From NCBI GenBank assembly GCA_963676345.2, contig CAXXTS010000002.1, forward strand, positions 496,001-560,000: a stretch of DNA of 64,000 nucleotides. Direction: 5' to 3'. The notes beneath the pieces were generated by a model, which saw nothing but the letters and a program-made list of their open reading frames with translations, searched no databases and was not told the origin of the DNA. Below are positions 50,403 through 59,989 of this stretch, one piece after another. Both the position numbers and the translations under genes were made by a program. This DNA is from G963665925 sp963676345 (lineage in GTDB: Bacteria > Bacillota > Clostridia > Peptostreptococcales > Acidaminobacteraceae). Within the stretch, counting starts at the first letter, position 1, and each line of letters begins with the position of its first letter.

Positions 50403-53400
50403 TTATTCAACCTTTATCCCTGTTCCTGCATCAAAAAAGTACAAATATGACGCCTTCACTGGTTTTTCAAGGAGCTTTTCAAGGGCTTCTTTATAGAGTT
50501 CTACCTGAACCTTATAGGTGGTTGCAATGGCTTCAACACCTGACTTTCCAGTATAGTCCGTCTTGTAGTCCAGTACAATCAGGCCGTCTTCTTCTTCGAA
50601 ATAACAGTCAATGATCCCCTGAACCATGGTTTGTGTTTCATTGATAACCTTGTTTAAAATGAAAGGCACCTCTCTGTAAACCTGTTTTGACGCGAGCAGT
50701 CGTGCGCCTAGGTCAGTTGTGAAAAAGCGGGCAATATCATCAAATCGAATAAGGCCCATGTCCTCCTGATCCATCAAGTTCATGTGAACCATATGCTGAA
50801 CTTGACCCCTAACACCTTCTGCGCTCAAGTCTGCTTTAAAATCCAGGTGCTGCATGACAAAATGATGAAGTGTACCAATTTCAGCACCGCTTTTCTTGAC
50901 TTTACCCGTGAGAAATTTAGGTTTAGGGGTAAGCGGTGGAATGTGGACATTAGCACCTTGTATGCCTACCTTCGAAGCACGTTTAAGATCAGAAACCGAC
51001 AGTTTAAAGGGCATGTTTACAGTTTTTTCACCAGGATACGTCCAGCTCAAACGCCTTTCAATTTCATACTCCCAGTTCTGAATATCTGCCTCAGTATATG
51101 CTTCTTGACCGATCTGTAATTCATCCCTTTTTAAATCCATTTCTTTTTCAGCGCCGATTGCATCTATATGAACTTCTTCAATATCATCGTTTTCCATATT
51201 GGCACTTTGAACATGAAGCCCATCCATCAGAAGTTCGTCTTTTCTAATAAAGTCAATGGTCCATTTACACTTTCCAGCATCGCTACTTCCAAAGACGGGC
51301 AAATCACTGCGCTCGCGAATTGGACCCCCATCAGGATGCACGCTGAGTATGGATAAGATCCAGTCGAGATAGGACTTGCCACCGACTAAGTTAAATGTTG
51401 ACGCCCCTCTGACCCAGCGTTTTAAATCAGATTCAAAGCGTCCAGAAGACCCAATGACTATGAGTTGATTAACGGCTCGTGTCATAGCCACATAGAGTAT
51501 ACGCATCTCTTCAGCTAGGCTCTCCATTTTGAGACGTCTTTTCATAATCATTTGAGGTAGACTCTCGCTGTAGTAACGTTTTTCAGGATCGACAAACCGA
51601 AGACCAACGCCATAGTCCTTATGCAGGAGGGCCTTGTCATAGGTGTCACGCAAATTAAACTGCTTGCCTGCACCTGCAAGAATGACCACTGGAAACTCAA
51701 GTCCCTTGGACTTATGGATACTCATCAGACGAATAACATCTTCCCCTTCTGTAATGGATGAGGCGGTTCCCATGTCACCGCTGGATGCCTTTAACTTTTC
51801 AAAAAAAGCAATAAACTCGAATAGTCCACCAGAGCCTAATGTTTCAAACTGCCCAGCCTTGTCAATCAGAAGCCTCAGATTTGCCTGCCTAGATGTTCCG
51901 CCCTGCATGGCTCCAACATAATGATAAAATCCTGAATCGACCATGACATCCCACAAGAAGGTGTCTAGGCGCCAAATACGTTCATTTTCTTTCCAAACAT
52001 TTAACTTATCTAAGAATGCCTGTACTTTACACCCCAGTGCAGAGTCCATAAGGGCAACCTCTCCAAGCGCTTCATAATATGTCGCCGAAGGGTTTGTAAG
52101 TCGTATTTGAATCAATTCATCTACAGTGAAACCGGCCAGAGGCGAGCGAAGAACCGTCAGGAGGGGTAAATCCTGAAAACTGTTATCAACCAGTTTCAGC
52201 AGCGCCATAAACATTTCAATTTCAAGTGCTTCGAAATACCCACCGCCTGTATCTGTAAACAGGGGAATGCCATACTCAGACAGCACATCTGTAAAAACAC
52301 TTGACCATGATTTGGTTGCACGCAGTAAAATTACGATATCTCTGAAGCGTACTTCTCTCACGATGTCCTTTTTAGGATCATAAATTTGAGTGCCAATTAC
52401 CTGTTTTATCTTTTGCGCTACACCATGGGCTTCAATCTCAACCTTTTTCATTTCAATCAGGTTTTGATCATCGAGGGTATCTTCAGCACCCGAGTCAATA
52501 ACCAGCACATCCAGCGGACTTTGCTGTTCAAGTTTAAACGCCAGTCCCGGATAGAGTCTGGCGTCATCGTCGTATGCCATCTCACCAAATTTTTCCGACA
52601 TCAAATTCTCAAAAATGTAGTTGATTCCATGTAAAATTTGCGGTGACGACCTAAAGTTCATGGCAAGGTCAATACGCCTGCTCACAGCCTGCTCGTTTTT
52701 TTCATAGGTTTTATATTTTTCAAGGAAGAGGGATGGGTCAGCCAGCCTAAAGCGGTAAATACTCTGTTTCACGTCCCCAACTAAAAATAGGTTGTCTTCC
52801 CTACGAATGGCATTAATTAATGCTTCTTGAACGCCATTCGAGTCTTGATATTCATCTAAAAAAATGTATTCAAACTGTCTACGGTAGGCTTTTGAAATAT
52901 CTGGGTTTTTAAGTATGGCAATGGTGAAATGCTCCAGATCATTAAAATCAAGGAGGTTCTTCTCTCGCTTCATTTCACCATAGCGTTCATGAAAGGCTTT
53001 AACACACTTTGCAAGCGCCTCCATAACCGGTGCTAGAGCAAGCATTTCATCGCGATGCTGGTCCGCATTTTTCTTCAGAACCATGTCCTGAATCGGCCCA
53101 ATGACCTTCTTTTTAAGGATATCGCGAATGGCTTTGGCTGCATCGATCAGTTCTAGGTTAATACTGTCCTTATCTGCCTTTTTTATACTCGCCAACCGCT
53201 TGAATTTCACTTGTGAAAGCGCCTCATATAGAGACTCAAACCCTTCTTCGATAGCCACTTTAAGTGTGTCAACCACCAGCTTATCCCCTTCAAAGGTATC
53301 TAAGTAGGGTGCTGGCCCATCAGGCATGTTACAAATACGCTGACCTTCTTCGATCACTTCTGATGCCATGTTGAGGTCTTCTTTAACACTTTCAAGGAAT

Positions 53401-54032
53401 GCCTGCATCCACGCATTTTCATTCATATCTGCGGCCTGCTCATACCTGCTTTGCTGTTCTTCTAGCCAAGAAATAGCATCTGGCTGACTTTGAATAAAGA
53501 AGTAGAGCTTCATAATGAGCTCTTTAAGTCCATCGTCTGACCGATTGCTTGCGTAGGATTCAACCAAATTATGAAAATTCTCGTCATCTAAGGCATAGGC
53601 TTCTTCCATGGTTTCTTCAAGTGCTGACTCCATCATTAAGCTCAGCTCTGCAGTATCACCGATTCTGAAAGCTGGGTCTATGTCTATTTCATAAAAATAG
53701 TGACGCACAACATCAATACAAAACGCATGCACGGTCATTATATGTGCGCGGTGTACCAGTGCAATCTGCCTTCTTAAAAAGGCTTCATCCTCTGTTCCAT
53801 TTGTTATTTTTTCAGACAGGGCGCGCATGATTCTATCGCGCATTTCCCCCGCCGCCGCATTTGTAAATGTCACAATCAACATGCGGTCAATGTCTACTCG
53901 GTCTTCTATAACCAGTTGTATAATACGCTCTACTAAAACTGCTGTCTTACCCGAACCCGCTGCAGCCGATACGAGAAGGTTGGCCCGCCGGCTGTCAATG
54001 GCTGATTTTTGGTCCTCTGTCCAATTAGGCAT
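50403..54032 (-). CDS. addA: ATP-dependent helicase/nuclease subunit A (AddA)
   Basis: Helicase and nuclease subunit of AddAB, the Firmicutes counterpart of RecBCD, which processes double-strand breaks up to a Chi site for RecA. The 1209 residues contain Walker A at about 23-30 (SAAAGSGKTAVLVERI), IVTFTNAAAGEMRDRI, Walker B FLDEYQDSNGVQEA, other UvrD-type motifs (GDVKQSIYRFR, SIHKSKGLEFPVV, YVAMTRAVNQL) and a C-terminal RecB nuclease with DYKT at 1155-1158. The ATG at 54032 has GGAGG at 6 nt and overlaps the addB stop by 8 bp, so the two are coupled. Confidence 0.97.
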   Translation of the reverse strand: MPNWTEDQKSAIDSRRANLLVSAAAGSGKTAVLVERIIQLVIEDRVDIDRMLIVTFTNAAAGEMRDRIMRALSEKITNGTEDEAFLRRQIALVHRAHIMTVHAFCIDVVRHYFYEIDIDPAFRIGDTAELSLMMESALEETMEEAYALDDENFHNLVESYASNRSDDGLKELIMKLYFFIQSQPDAISWLEEQQSRYEQAADMNENAWMQAFLESVKEDLNMASEVIEEGQRICNMPDGPAPYLDTFEGDKLVVDTLKVAIEEGFESLYEALSQVKFKRLASIKKADKDSINLELIDAAKAIRDILKKKVIGPIQDMVLKKNADQHRDEMLALAPVMEALAKCVKAFHERYGEMKREKNLLDFNDLEHFTIAILKNPDISKAYRRQFEYIFLDEYQDSNGVQEALINAIRREDNLFLVGDVKQSIYRFRLADPSLFLEKYKTYEKNEQAVSRRIDLAMNFRSSPQILHGINYIFENLMSEKFGEMAYDDDARLYPGLAFKLEQQSPLDVLVIDSGAEDTLDDQNLIEMKKVEIEAHGVAQKIKQVIGTQIYDPKKDIVREVRFRDIVILLRATKSWSSVFTDVLSEYGIPLFTDTGGGYFEALEIEMFMALLKLVDNSFQDLPLLTVLRSPLAGFTVDELIQIRLTNPSATYYEALGEVALMDSALGCKVQAFLDKLNVWKENERIWRLDTFLWDVMVDSGFYHYVGAMQGGTSRQANLRLLIDKAGQFETLGSGGLFEFIAFFEKLKASSGDMGTASSITEGEDVIRLMSIHKSKGLEFPVVILAGAGKQFNLRDTYDKALLHKDYGVGLRFVDPEKRYYSESLPQMIMKRRLKMESLAEEMRILYVAMTRAVNQLIVIGSSGRFESDLKRWVRGASTFNLVGGKSYLDWILSILSVHPDGGPIRERSDLPVFGSSDAGKCKWTIDFIRKDELLMDGLHVQSANMENDDIEEVHIDAIGAEKEMDLKRDELQIGQEAYTEADIQNWEYEIERRLSWTYPGEKTVNMPFKLSVSDLKRASKVGIQGANVHIPPLTPKPKFLTGKVKKSGAEIGTLHHFVMQHLDFKADLSAEGVRGQVQHMVHMNLMDQEDMGLIRFDDIARFFTTDLGARLLASKQVYREVPFILNKVINETQTMVQGIIDCYFEEEDGLIVLDYKTDYTGKSGVEAIATTYKVQVELYKEALEKLLEKPVKASYLYFFDAGTGIKVE

Positions 54033-57000
54033 GGTCATCCTCCTTACTGTCATGCTGTGATTTGCTTCTGAGTTCTTCAAGGACTTCTTCGCTTTTTTTC
54101 TTTTTCATATAGCGGTAGCGGTTGTTTTCAAAGAGTTGGTCGAACTGGCAAATGCCCCTGTATGGACAGTAATCACAAGAGGTCACGCCGCTGTAGCGAC
54201 AGGGCTCAATTTTGATCTTTCCGCCTACAATTTCCTCTCCAATTTCAGCCATCAGGTGTCTTACATGCTCAATGAGCAGTTTGAAATCTTCTGGATCAAT
54301 AGCAGAAGACCTGGAGGAAACAGAACCATCCTTTTTAAGTTCTGCTGGAATCACTTCGGACTTTGCACCTGCTTCCATAGATTCATCCATCGCTGTGATG
54401 ACATTTACATCTTTCACAACAAGACCATCCATTTTAAGCGCCTGTCTAATGCTCGATGCCACTTGGTCAGGATTGTAAACGTCCATTTGCACCATGGGAT
54501 CATCAATTTTGAAGTAGAATACACCACCTGGAATGAGCGCATCAGCTTTAAGATAATGGGCGTTTTGAATAACCGCATCCAAATAGACAGCCAGCTGAAT
54601 TTGAAGTCCATAAAAGACGTCAGAAAGGTGGAATCGTCGACTTCCAGACTTATAGTCAACAATTTTGACAACCTTTGAATCACCGTCTTCATATACATCT
54701 ATGCGGTCAATCCGCCCTTCAAGCAGGATGGTGTCGCCCCCTGGAAGTTCAAGCAAAATTGGTGGAACGCTCTCTTCACCGCCATTTTCTCTAAAGGCCA
54801 GCTCATAAGCCGATGGCGTAAATTGACCCGATTTAATTTGACTGGTGATTGTCCATGCTGCACGTCTGCCTACACGCTTAATGCGCTTGATCAGGTAAGC
54901 GTAGCGGCTAGAACTGTCAAAAATGTGATGTCCATAGGTTAGGGCAACTTCATCTATAATCGATTCAATAATGCGGTCGCTGTCCTTCTTTTCAAGTGTA
55001 TTCCAGTCCAGTTTTTCCTTGTCCAGCATCATGCTGAACCGCTCCACTGACTCGTGATAAATGGTCCCAAGATCTGGAAGTTCAATTTTATAGCGCCTGC
55101 GTTCTGTCGGTTTTAGACCATAGGATACAAAGTGCGCAAAAGGACACTGTACATACTTTTCAAAACGGCTTACGCTGCTTTTTAGAGGTGCCCCGTACAG
55201 TTTGTTTGCCAGCGTCTTGCCAATTGGACGCACCTGGTTTTTATGGTTGAAGCCCGCGTGTATCATTTCGTAACGGGATGCATAATTTTCGCTTTTCTCA
55301 TACCACTGTTCAAGTGTGTCCCAAAAAATATGCGTTTTTCCACTGTCAATTAGGCTGCGCTTTTGTTCAATAAGCACTTGCAGGGTCGACTCAGGTGTTG
55401 CCACATAGGTCAAGGGATTATGTGCAGCAAGCATGAGTTCTACCTTCACACGTGTTTTAGGCAGTATTTTTTTTAGGCGTTCAAAGTAGACGGATGGGCG
55501 CATTGCCTTACCGTCACTATCGCTCATGGCATAACTTAAATACAGCTTCTCACTTGGCTTGCTAAGGGTTTGGTAAACTGAAAGCTGTTCTTCTCTAGAC
55601 AAGGTTTCGAAGTCCGACTTAAGGGGCATGCCTGATTCTTTAAGCATGACCTTATCCGCATCGCTCAGTATTCCGCCACTCTCGCCAACCATTGGAAGAC
55701 GCCCGTCATTTACCCCTACTATGAATAGAGCCTTAATGTCATGACTTCTGCTTCTTTCTAGGCTCCCAATCAAAACCCGGTCCTTTGCAGGTGGAATGAT
55801 GCCGACTTCTGTTGAGGCAAAGCCTGTTTCCAGCAGCTTAATAAACTCTTTTACTTCAAGACGGTCTGCGCCGATAAGCTCGACAAGCTGGTCCAGTATT
55901 TCCAGAGTTGCATTCCAGACTTGTGCAGATTCGTTGGCTTGATCCAGAAGGCCTCTTTCAAATAGCATTTCAGTATGCTCTGTCAGCGTTTGGTGAAGGC
56001 CAACGCTCTCCATATGCTTAAATAGGTTTAAGGCCAAGGCTTCAACCGACATGGTTTTTTTCATTTTCTTAAACAAGGGCGCTAAGGGCTCGATCCATTT
56101 TAAACGCAGGACTTCAGCTTCCTGTGCCTCTTCTTCACTGCCCTTAGTAAATGGACTCAACCATGCACTTCTTTTAATGCCGTAAGCCAGAACATAGTTT
56201 TCAAGATGTTGAATTTCAGGCTCACTTAAGTCACTTAATCCTGATTTAAGCACGCGAAAGGCATCTTCATAGCGGAAGCCATAGGCATAAAAACGCAAAA
56301 TACCCAGTACATACTGAACCAGGGGATGATTCATAACACTTCTTTTTTCATCTAGAAAATATGGAATATTCATTGCGTGAAAAATACGTTTGAAATCCAT
56401 GGCATAATCATCTATTTTTGGGGTTACAACTGCAATGTCTCGCCACATATATCCATTTTCACGCGCAAGGCGTACAATTTCCCGACCTACGGTTAAGGCT
56501 TCAATGTGCCTCGATTGGCAAGCATAGAGTTCTATTTGAGACTGTTCTTTCATATATGCCTTTAGCGGATATGAAAAGAGCGCACTGGATGCAGCTTCAA
56601 TAATGCGGGATGTCCCGTCCACCTCAGTTGCCGGACACCTTGAAAATTCTACCGCAGTCTCAAGCCCCAACTCGCCCGCCATGTTCTGGAGGCGCTCAAG
56701 TGTTTTTGCACTGGAAGCAAAGACCTCGTACGGCTGCCCGTGTTCGTTCTCTTCATAGGTTAAGGCAATACTAATGCTCGGCACCTGAACCATGAGTTTT
56801 TCAAGAACTGCATATTCTTGCTGGGTGAAACCATTAAATCCGTCTATCCAAAGGGATGCTCCCTTTAAGAACAGGGCATCATCCATCTTTTCAATGAGCA
56901 GATTCAGCACGTCTTCATCATCAAAATACGCCGTATGCATCTGCGCTTCGAAGGTCCGGTACAGGAGGGCAATATCTTCTAGCTTACGCTTAAGAAGACT

Positions 57001-57441
57001 GTCTTCAAGGCCTTCAATCTGCCTTTGCAGACTCTCTTCTGTAACCTGTGCGCGCTTTAGCTCTGCTATCAGGCGGTTAAAAGTCTCCATAAAACCACTG
57101 CGTCCTGACATGCGCCCATAAACTTGCAGGTTTTCTGCATGCTGTGCAAATATGTGGCGCAGGAGCATGGTTTTTCCCAAATCACTAATTTGAACCCGGT
57201 CCGTGGCGCCGGTCTGTTCGAAAACACGATGGGCCAGTCTTTTAAAACTGAGCACATCCATATGTATATGTCCACTTTGGTCCATCTTGTCCATAAAATC
57301 AGCACTCGCCTCTAGGGAATACTGTTCTGGAATGAGAAGGATCAACTGGTCTGTTCTACTTTTTTCATAGGCGCTCGCCATTTCCTGAAGAATGCGGTGG
57401 CTCTTTCCAGACCCACTCTTTCCCAAGATGAATTTGATCAT
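54025..57441 (-). CDS. addB: ATP-dependent helicase/nuclease subunit B (AddB)
   Basis: Partner of AddA, responsible for Chi recognition and cutting of the other strand. The 1138 residues start with a P-loop (FILGKSGSGKSHRIL, residues 4-18) and end with a RecB-type nuclease (KIVDYKSGSRRF). Four cysteines, Cys766 (VQCPFAHF) and Cys1089, Cys1092 and Cys1098 (CDYCPYRGIC), form the iron-sulfur cluster that is the mark of AddB and staples the nuclease fold. The ATG at 57441 follows GAGGTGGG. The length is typical for Firmicutes. Confidence 0.96.
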   Translation of the reverse strand: MIKFILGKSGSGKSHRILQEMASAYEKSRTDQLILLIPEQYSLEASADFMDKMDQSGHIHMDVLSFKRLAHRVFEQTGATDRVQISDLGKTMLLRHIFAQHAENLQVYGRMSGRSGFMETFNRLIAELKRAQVTEESLQRQIEGLEDSLLKRKLEDIALLYRTFEAQMHTAYFDDEDVLNLLIEKMDDALFLKGASLWIDGFNGFTQQEYAVLEKLMVQVPSISIALTYEENEHGQPYEVFASSAKTLERLQNMAGELGLETAVEFSRCPATEVDGTSRIIEAASSALFSYPLKAYMKEQSQIELYACQSRHIEALTVGREIVRLARENGYMWRDIAVVTPKIDDYAMDFKRIFHAMNIPYFLDEKRSVMNHPLVQYVLGILRFYAYGFRYEDAFRVLKSGLSDLSEPEIQHLENYVLAYGIKRSAWLSPFTKGSEEEAQEAEVLRLKWIEPLAPLFKKMKKTMSVEALALNLFKHMESVGLHQTLTEHTEMLFERGLLDQANESAQVWNATLEILDQLVELIGADRLEVKEFIKLLETGFASTEVGIIPPAKDRVLIGSLERSRSHDIKALFIVGVNDGRLPMVGESGGILSDADKVMLKESGMPLKSDFETLSREEQLSVYQTLSKPSEKLYLSYAMSDSDGKAMRPSVYFERLKKILPKTRVKVELMLAAHNPLTYVATPESTLQVLIEQKRSLIDSGKTHIFWDTLEQWYEKSENYASRYEMIHAGFNHKNQVRPIGKTLANKLYGAPLKSSVSRFEKYVQCPFAHFVSYGLKPTERRRYKIELPDLGTIYHESVERFSMMLDKEKLDWNTLEKKDSDRIIESIIDEVALTYGHHIFDSSSRYAYLIKRIKRVGRRAAWTITSQIKSGQFTPSAYELAFRENGGEESVPPILLELPGGDTILLEGRIDRIDVYEDGDSKVVKIVDYKSGSRRFHLSDVFYGLQIQLAVYLDAVIQNAHYLKADALIPGGVFYFKIDDPMVQMDVYNPDQVASSIRQALKMDGLVVKDVNVITAMDESMEAGAKSEVIPAELKKDGSVSSRSSAIDPEDFKLLIEHVRHLMAEIGEEIVGGKIKIEPCRYSGVTSCDYCPYRGICQFDQLFENNRYRYMKKKKSEEVLEELRSKSQHDSKEDDHA

Positions 57442-57690
57442 AAGTTCCCACCTCGATTTCTGTGTGCATCTTCTTGCATATATTATGATATATGTTTATA
57501 GTACCCATACTTCTTATCATGTTCATTATGATACTCTCCTTAAATTGTACCATACAGATGTTCGGTTTTGTTGAAGAATCAAAGCGCTTTTATTCTTATC
57601 TGCTATCTGATTTTTACGCAATAATTTACGATTCGTAATGAAATCCAGTCCTAAAATGGTCAAAAATGATATATATGCTTACAAAACGAT

Positions 57691-57736
57691 CAATATGATT
57701 GATAAATATTGAAAGTGCAACTAAAATGTATATAAT
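57691..57736 (+). promoter_or_regulatory. Promoter and possible autoregulatory site of the Lrp-like gene
   Basis: Plus strand: -35 TTGAAA (57709-57714), 16-nt spacer, perfect -10 TATAAT (57731-57736). An inverted repeat CAATAT-N9-ATATTG (57691-57711) overlaps the -35 and could be where the regulator binds its own promoter. The remainder of 57442-57690, which must hold the addB promoter, shows nothing else clear. Confidence 0.65.
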
Positions 57737-57763
57737 ATTTTCTATGATAAGGAGTGTGATCTG

Positions 57764-58189
57764 GTGGATTCAATAGATTATCAAATTCTCAAACTGCTAA
57801 AAAACGATGGGCGCATGTCCCACGAAAGCATTGCAAAACAAGTAAACCTTTCACGACCCGCAGTGCGATCACGCATTATAAGCTTAGAGCGCAGTGGTGT
57901 AATCTCAGGCTACTCAACACTTATTGACTATGATGCGCTCGGGTTTAATATACAGGTTTTTGTATATATAAAGGTTTCCAAAATGAACTATTCTAAGATT
58001 CTTGATGACATCAGCAGTGCTTGTCCAGAAAAAGTTCTCATTGACGAGCATTATAGGATCTCTGGTGAGTGGTGCCTGCTCATCAAAGTCATGTGCCATT
58101 CTCAAAAGGATATCACTGAATTTGTCGATCAAATCTCAACAATAGACTGCGTCATAGCAACAAATACTGTTTTTATATTCAAATCATAG
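57764..58189 (+). CDS. Lrp/AsnC family transcriptional regulator
   Basis: A 141-residue regulator with the family layout: an AsnC-type helix-turn-helix at about 1-60 (DYQILKLLKNDGRMSHESIAKQ, SRPAVRSRIISLERSGVI) and a C-terminal RAM ligand-binding domain (FNIQVFVYIKV, YRISGEWCLLIKV). Such proteins sense amino acids and usually control neighbouring transport or metabolism genes and themselves. The start is a GTG at 57764 with AAGGAG 9 nt upstream. An EamA exporter gene follows after 17 bp, so the regulator probably controls that export in response to its substrate, perhaps an amino acid. Confidence 0.92.
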   Translation: MDSIDYQILKLLKNDGRMSHESIAKQVNLSRPAVRSRIISLERSGVISGYSTLIDYDALGFNIQVFVYIKVSKMNYSKILDDISSACPEKVLIDEHYRISGEWCLLIKVMCHSQKDITEFVDQISTIDCVIATNTVFIFKS

Positions 58190-58206
58190 AAATCGAGGTC
58201 TTTATT

Positions 58207-59106
58207 ATGGGTGTACATAGCTTTATTGGTGAATTTGCTGCCCTCGCTACAGCACTATGCTGGGCGGTAACTGCAACGTCTTTTGAACACAGTGCAAAAA
58301 AAATTGGTTCAATGAATTTAAACCTTTCGCGTTTATTTATCGGACTGATTTTCCTATCCCTATTCACATGGATCACGAGAGGATACCTCCTGCCCTTAGA
58401 TGCAAATCTTTCAGAATGGCGCTGGCTCTTAATTTCAGGCTTTGTCGGCATTGTGCTGGGGGACTTATTCTTATTTGAGGCCTTTGTCCTCATTGGCTCT
58501 CGAATATCAATGCTCATTTATGCCAGCGTACCACCGCTGAGCGGTATCATGGCTTACTTCTTTCTAGGTGAAAAAATGACAGGCATGCAGATCCTGGGCA
58601 TGTTCCTTACTCTGGCTGGTATTGCCTCTGTCATTTTAGTTGCAGAAAAGGGCAGCAACAAAATGCGATTTACACACCCCGTTAAAGGCATTCTATTCGC
58701 CTTTGGCGGTGCTTTTGGACAGGCTGCTGGTTACATTATCGGCAAGTTTGGCATGGCCAACTATGACCCCTTCTCGTCCACACAAATTCGTCTGATTGCA
58801 GGCATCATTGGGTTTGCTATCCTTTTTACAATTAAGGGGCACTGGCCTAAGTATGCCGCGTCTTTTAAGAGAACCGATGCACTTGCTTCTCTGACGCTTG
58901 GTTCCTTCTTTGGACCCTTTTTAGGCATTTCGCTCTCTCTGTTTGCAATACAGCGCATAAATCCCGGGGTAGCTTCAACACTCATTTCCATAACCCCCAT
59001 CTTATTGATTCCCTATGCTTTCTTTATCAGAAAGGAAAAAGTGGCCATTCGCGAAATTGGCGGAACCCTCTTAGCACTCTTAGGCATTGCTGTTATGTTT
59101 ATGTAG
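58207..59106 (+). CDS. EamA/DMT family transporter (10-TM exporter)
   Basis: A 299-residue integral membrane protein with ten predicted hydrophobic helices in two EamA repeats. Typical segments are AALATALCWAVTATSFE at the start, SGFVGIVLGDLFLFEAF, ASVPPLSGIMAYFFLGEKM at the end of the first repeat and TPILLIPYAFFIRKEKV at the end of the second. The family exports amino acids, purines or other small metabolites; the substrate is unknown. It lies in an operon with an Lrp/AsnC regulator, which makes an amino acid or derivative likely. The ATG at 58207 has a GAGGT site at 7 nt. A strong hairpin ends the unit. Confidence 0.9.
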   Translation: MGVHSFIGEFAALATALCWAVTATSFEHSAKKIGSMNLNLSRLFIGLIFLSLFTWITRGYLLPLDANLSEWRWLLISGFVGIVLGDLFLFEAFVLIGSRISMLIYASVPPLSGIMAYFFLGEKMTGMQILGMFLTLAGIASVILVAEKGSNKMRFTHPVKGILFAFGGAFGQAAGYIIGKFGMANYDPFSSTQIRLIAGIIGFAILFTIKGHWPKYAASFKRTDALASLTLGSFFGPFLGISLSLFAIQRINPGVASTLISITPILLIPYAFFIRKEKVAIREIGGTLLALLGIAVMFM

Positions 59107-59160
59107 CAAAAACAAACAGCCCATCCTCCATCAACAACTGTACTAATAAAATTCGTCGGC

Positions 59161-59176
59161 CATTGCCATGGCAATG
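59161..59176. other. 16-bp perfect palindrome
   Basis: CATTGCCATGGCAATG, in the convergent intergenic space between the EamA gene and the DUF1461 gene. It has no loop and no T-run, so it does not look like a terminator. It could be a protein-binding site. Confidence 0.6.
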
Positions 59177-59198
59177 TTAAGTAGTCGAACACATATAT

Positions 59199-59248
59199 AA
59201 AAATCCAGTAGGCTGACGCAAATCAAAGCGTCAAGCTACTGGATTTTT
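59199..59248. terminator. Bidirectional terminator between convergent genes
   Basis: A 21-nt stem with two mismatches (59199-59219 with 59228-59248), an 8-nt loop, and A-run/T-run outer arms. It can end both the plus-strand EamA transcript and the minus-strand DUF1461 transcript. Confidence 0.9.
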
Positions 59249-59273
59249 TATGTATAAGCCTTACTATAAGCCC

Positions 59274-59945
59274 CTAGGCCATTCTTTGTCGAAGCGCCCA
59301 GCCAATAATGCCAACAAGCATGCTGCCACCAAACCAAGTGCCAAACATCATGAGTGCCATACTTCTAAAAAACGGTTCTGGCAGCATCTGAATTAAGGTG
59401 TCTGTTTTAGGATCCAGTAGCCATAGGTCATTGGTAAAGAGCATATGGTGAAATTTGATAAAAGCTGCTGTGAAATTGGTCATCGAGACCACCATAAGAC
59501 TGCCTGAAAACAATATGGTGACCACAAACTGCTTAACCGCAATGCTATAAATTAAGGCGTAATAGCCGCGCCACATTGAAATACCAATCAGAAAGAGTAT
59601 GAGCCCCAAAAACATGCCTCTTAGTGCGTCATTCAACTGAAATAAATTCTTCACATCTACCATATGGGCTTTTTCACGTGCGCCGAAAACGTCTCTTTCT
59701 TCTCCACGAATAGTGGCTTGGGTGTCCAGTGATTCCAGATCGTCTTTCATGTATCCAATAAGTGTATCTGTAACAGCTGAAAGGTTTTCTTCATCCATAC
59801 CAGTCGCCTCAAGTACCGCATTTTTAGCATATAAGTCCATATAGACTGATTTATTATAGGCAAAAAAACCAATGCTCATGGTTAAAATTAAAAGCGATAC
59901 CAGTATGGCTGCCATCCACTGCGAAATACCAAACAAAAATTTCAT
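59274..59945 (-). CDS. TIGR01906/DUF1461 integral membrane protein
   Basis: A 223-residue membrane protein. Four to five hydrophobic segments are visible: about 10-30, 105-125, 130-155 and 195-217. They are separated by an extracytoplasmic loop (about 32-100) and by a second loop with the family signature DTLIQMLPEPFFRSMA. This matches DUF1461, found widely in Clostridia and lactobacilli, with no known function. The ATG at 59945 has AGGAG at 6 nt. It lies 44 bp after the diguanylate cyclase gene in the same direction, so co-transcription is likely. Confidence 0.85.
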   Translation of the reverse strand: MKFLFGISQWMAAILVSLLILTMSIGFFAYNKSVYMDLYAKNAVLEATGMDEENLSAVTDTLIGYMKDDLESLDTQATIRGEERDVFGAREKAHMVDVKNLFQLNDALRGMFLGLILFLIGISMWRGYYALIYSIAVKQFVVTILFSGSLMVVSMTNFTAAFIKFHHMLFTNDLWLLDPKTDTLIQMLPEPFFRSMALMMFGTWFGGSMLVGIIGWALRQRMA

Positions 59946-59989
59946 TTGTGACTCCTATCCTCTAGCTGTCCTTGGTGTTTATACGCACC

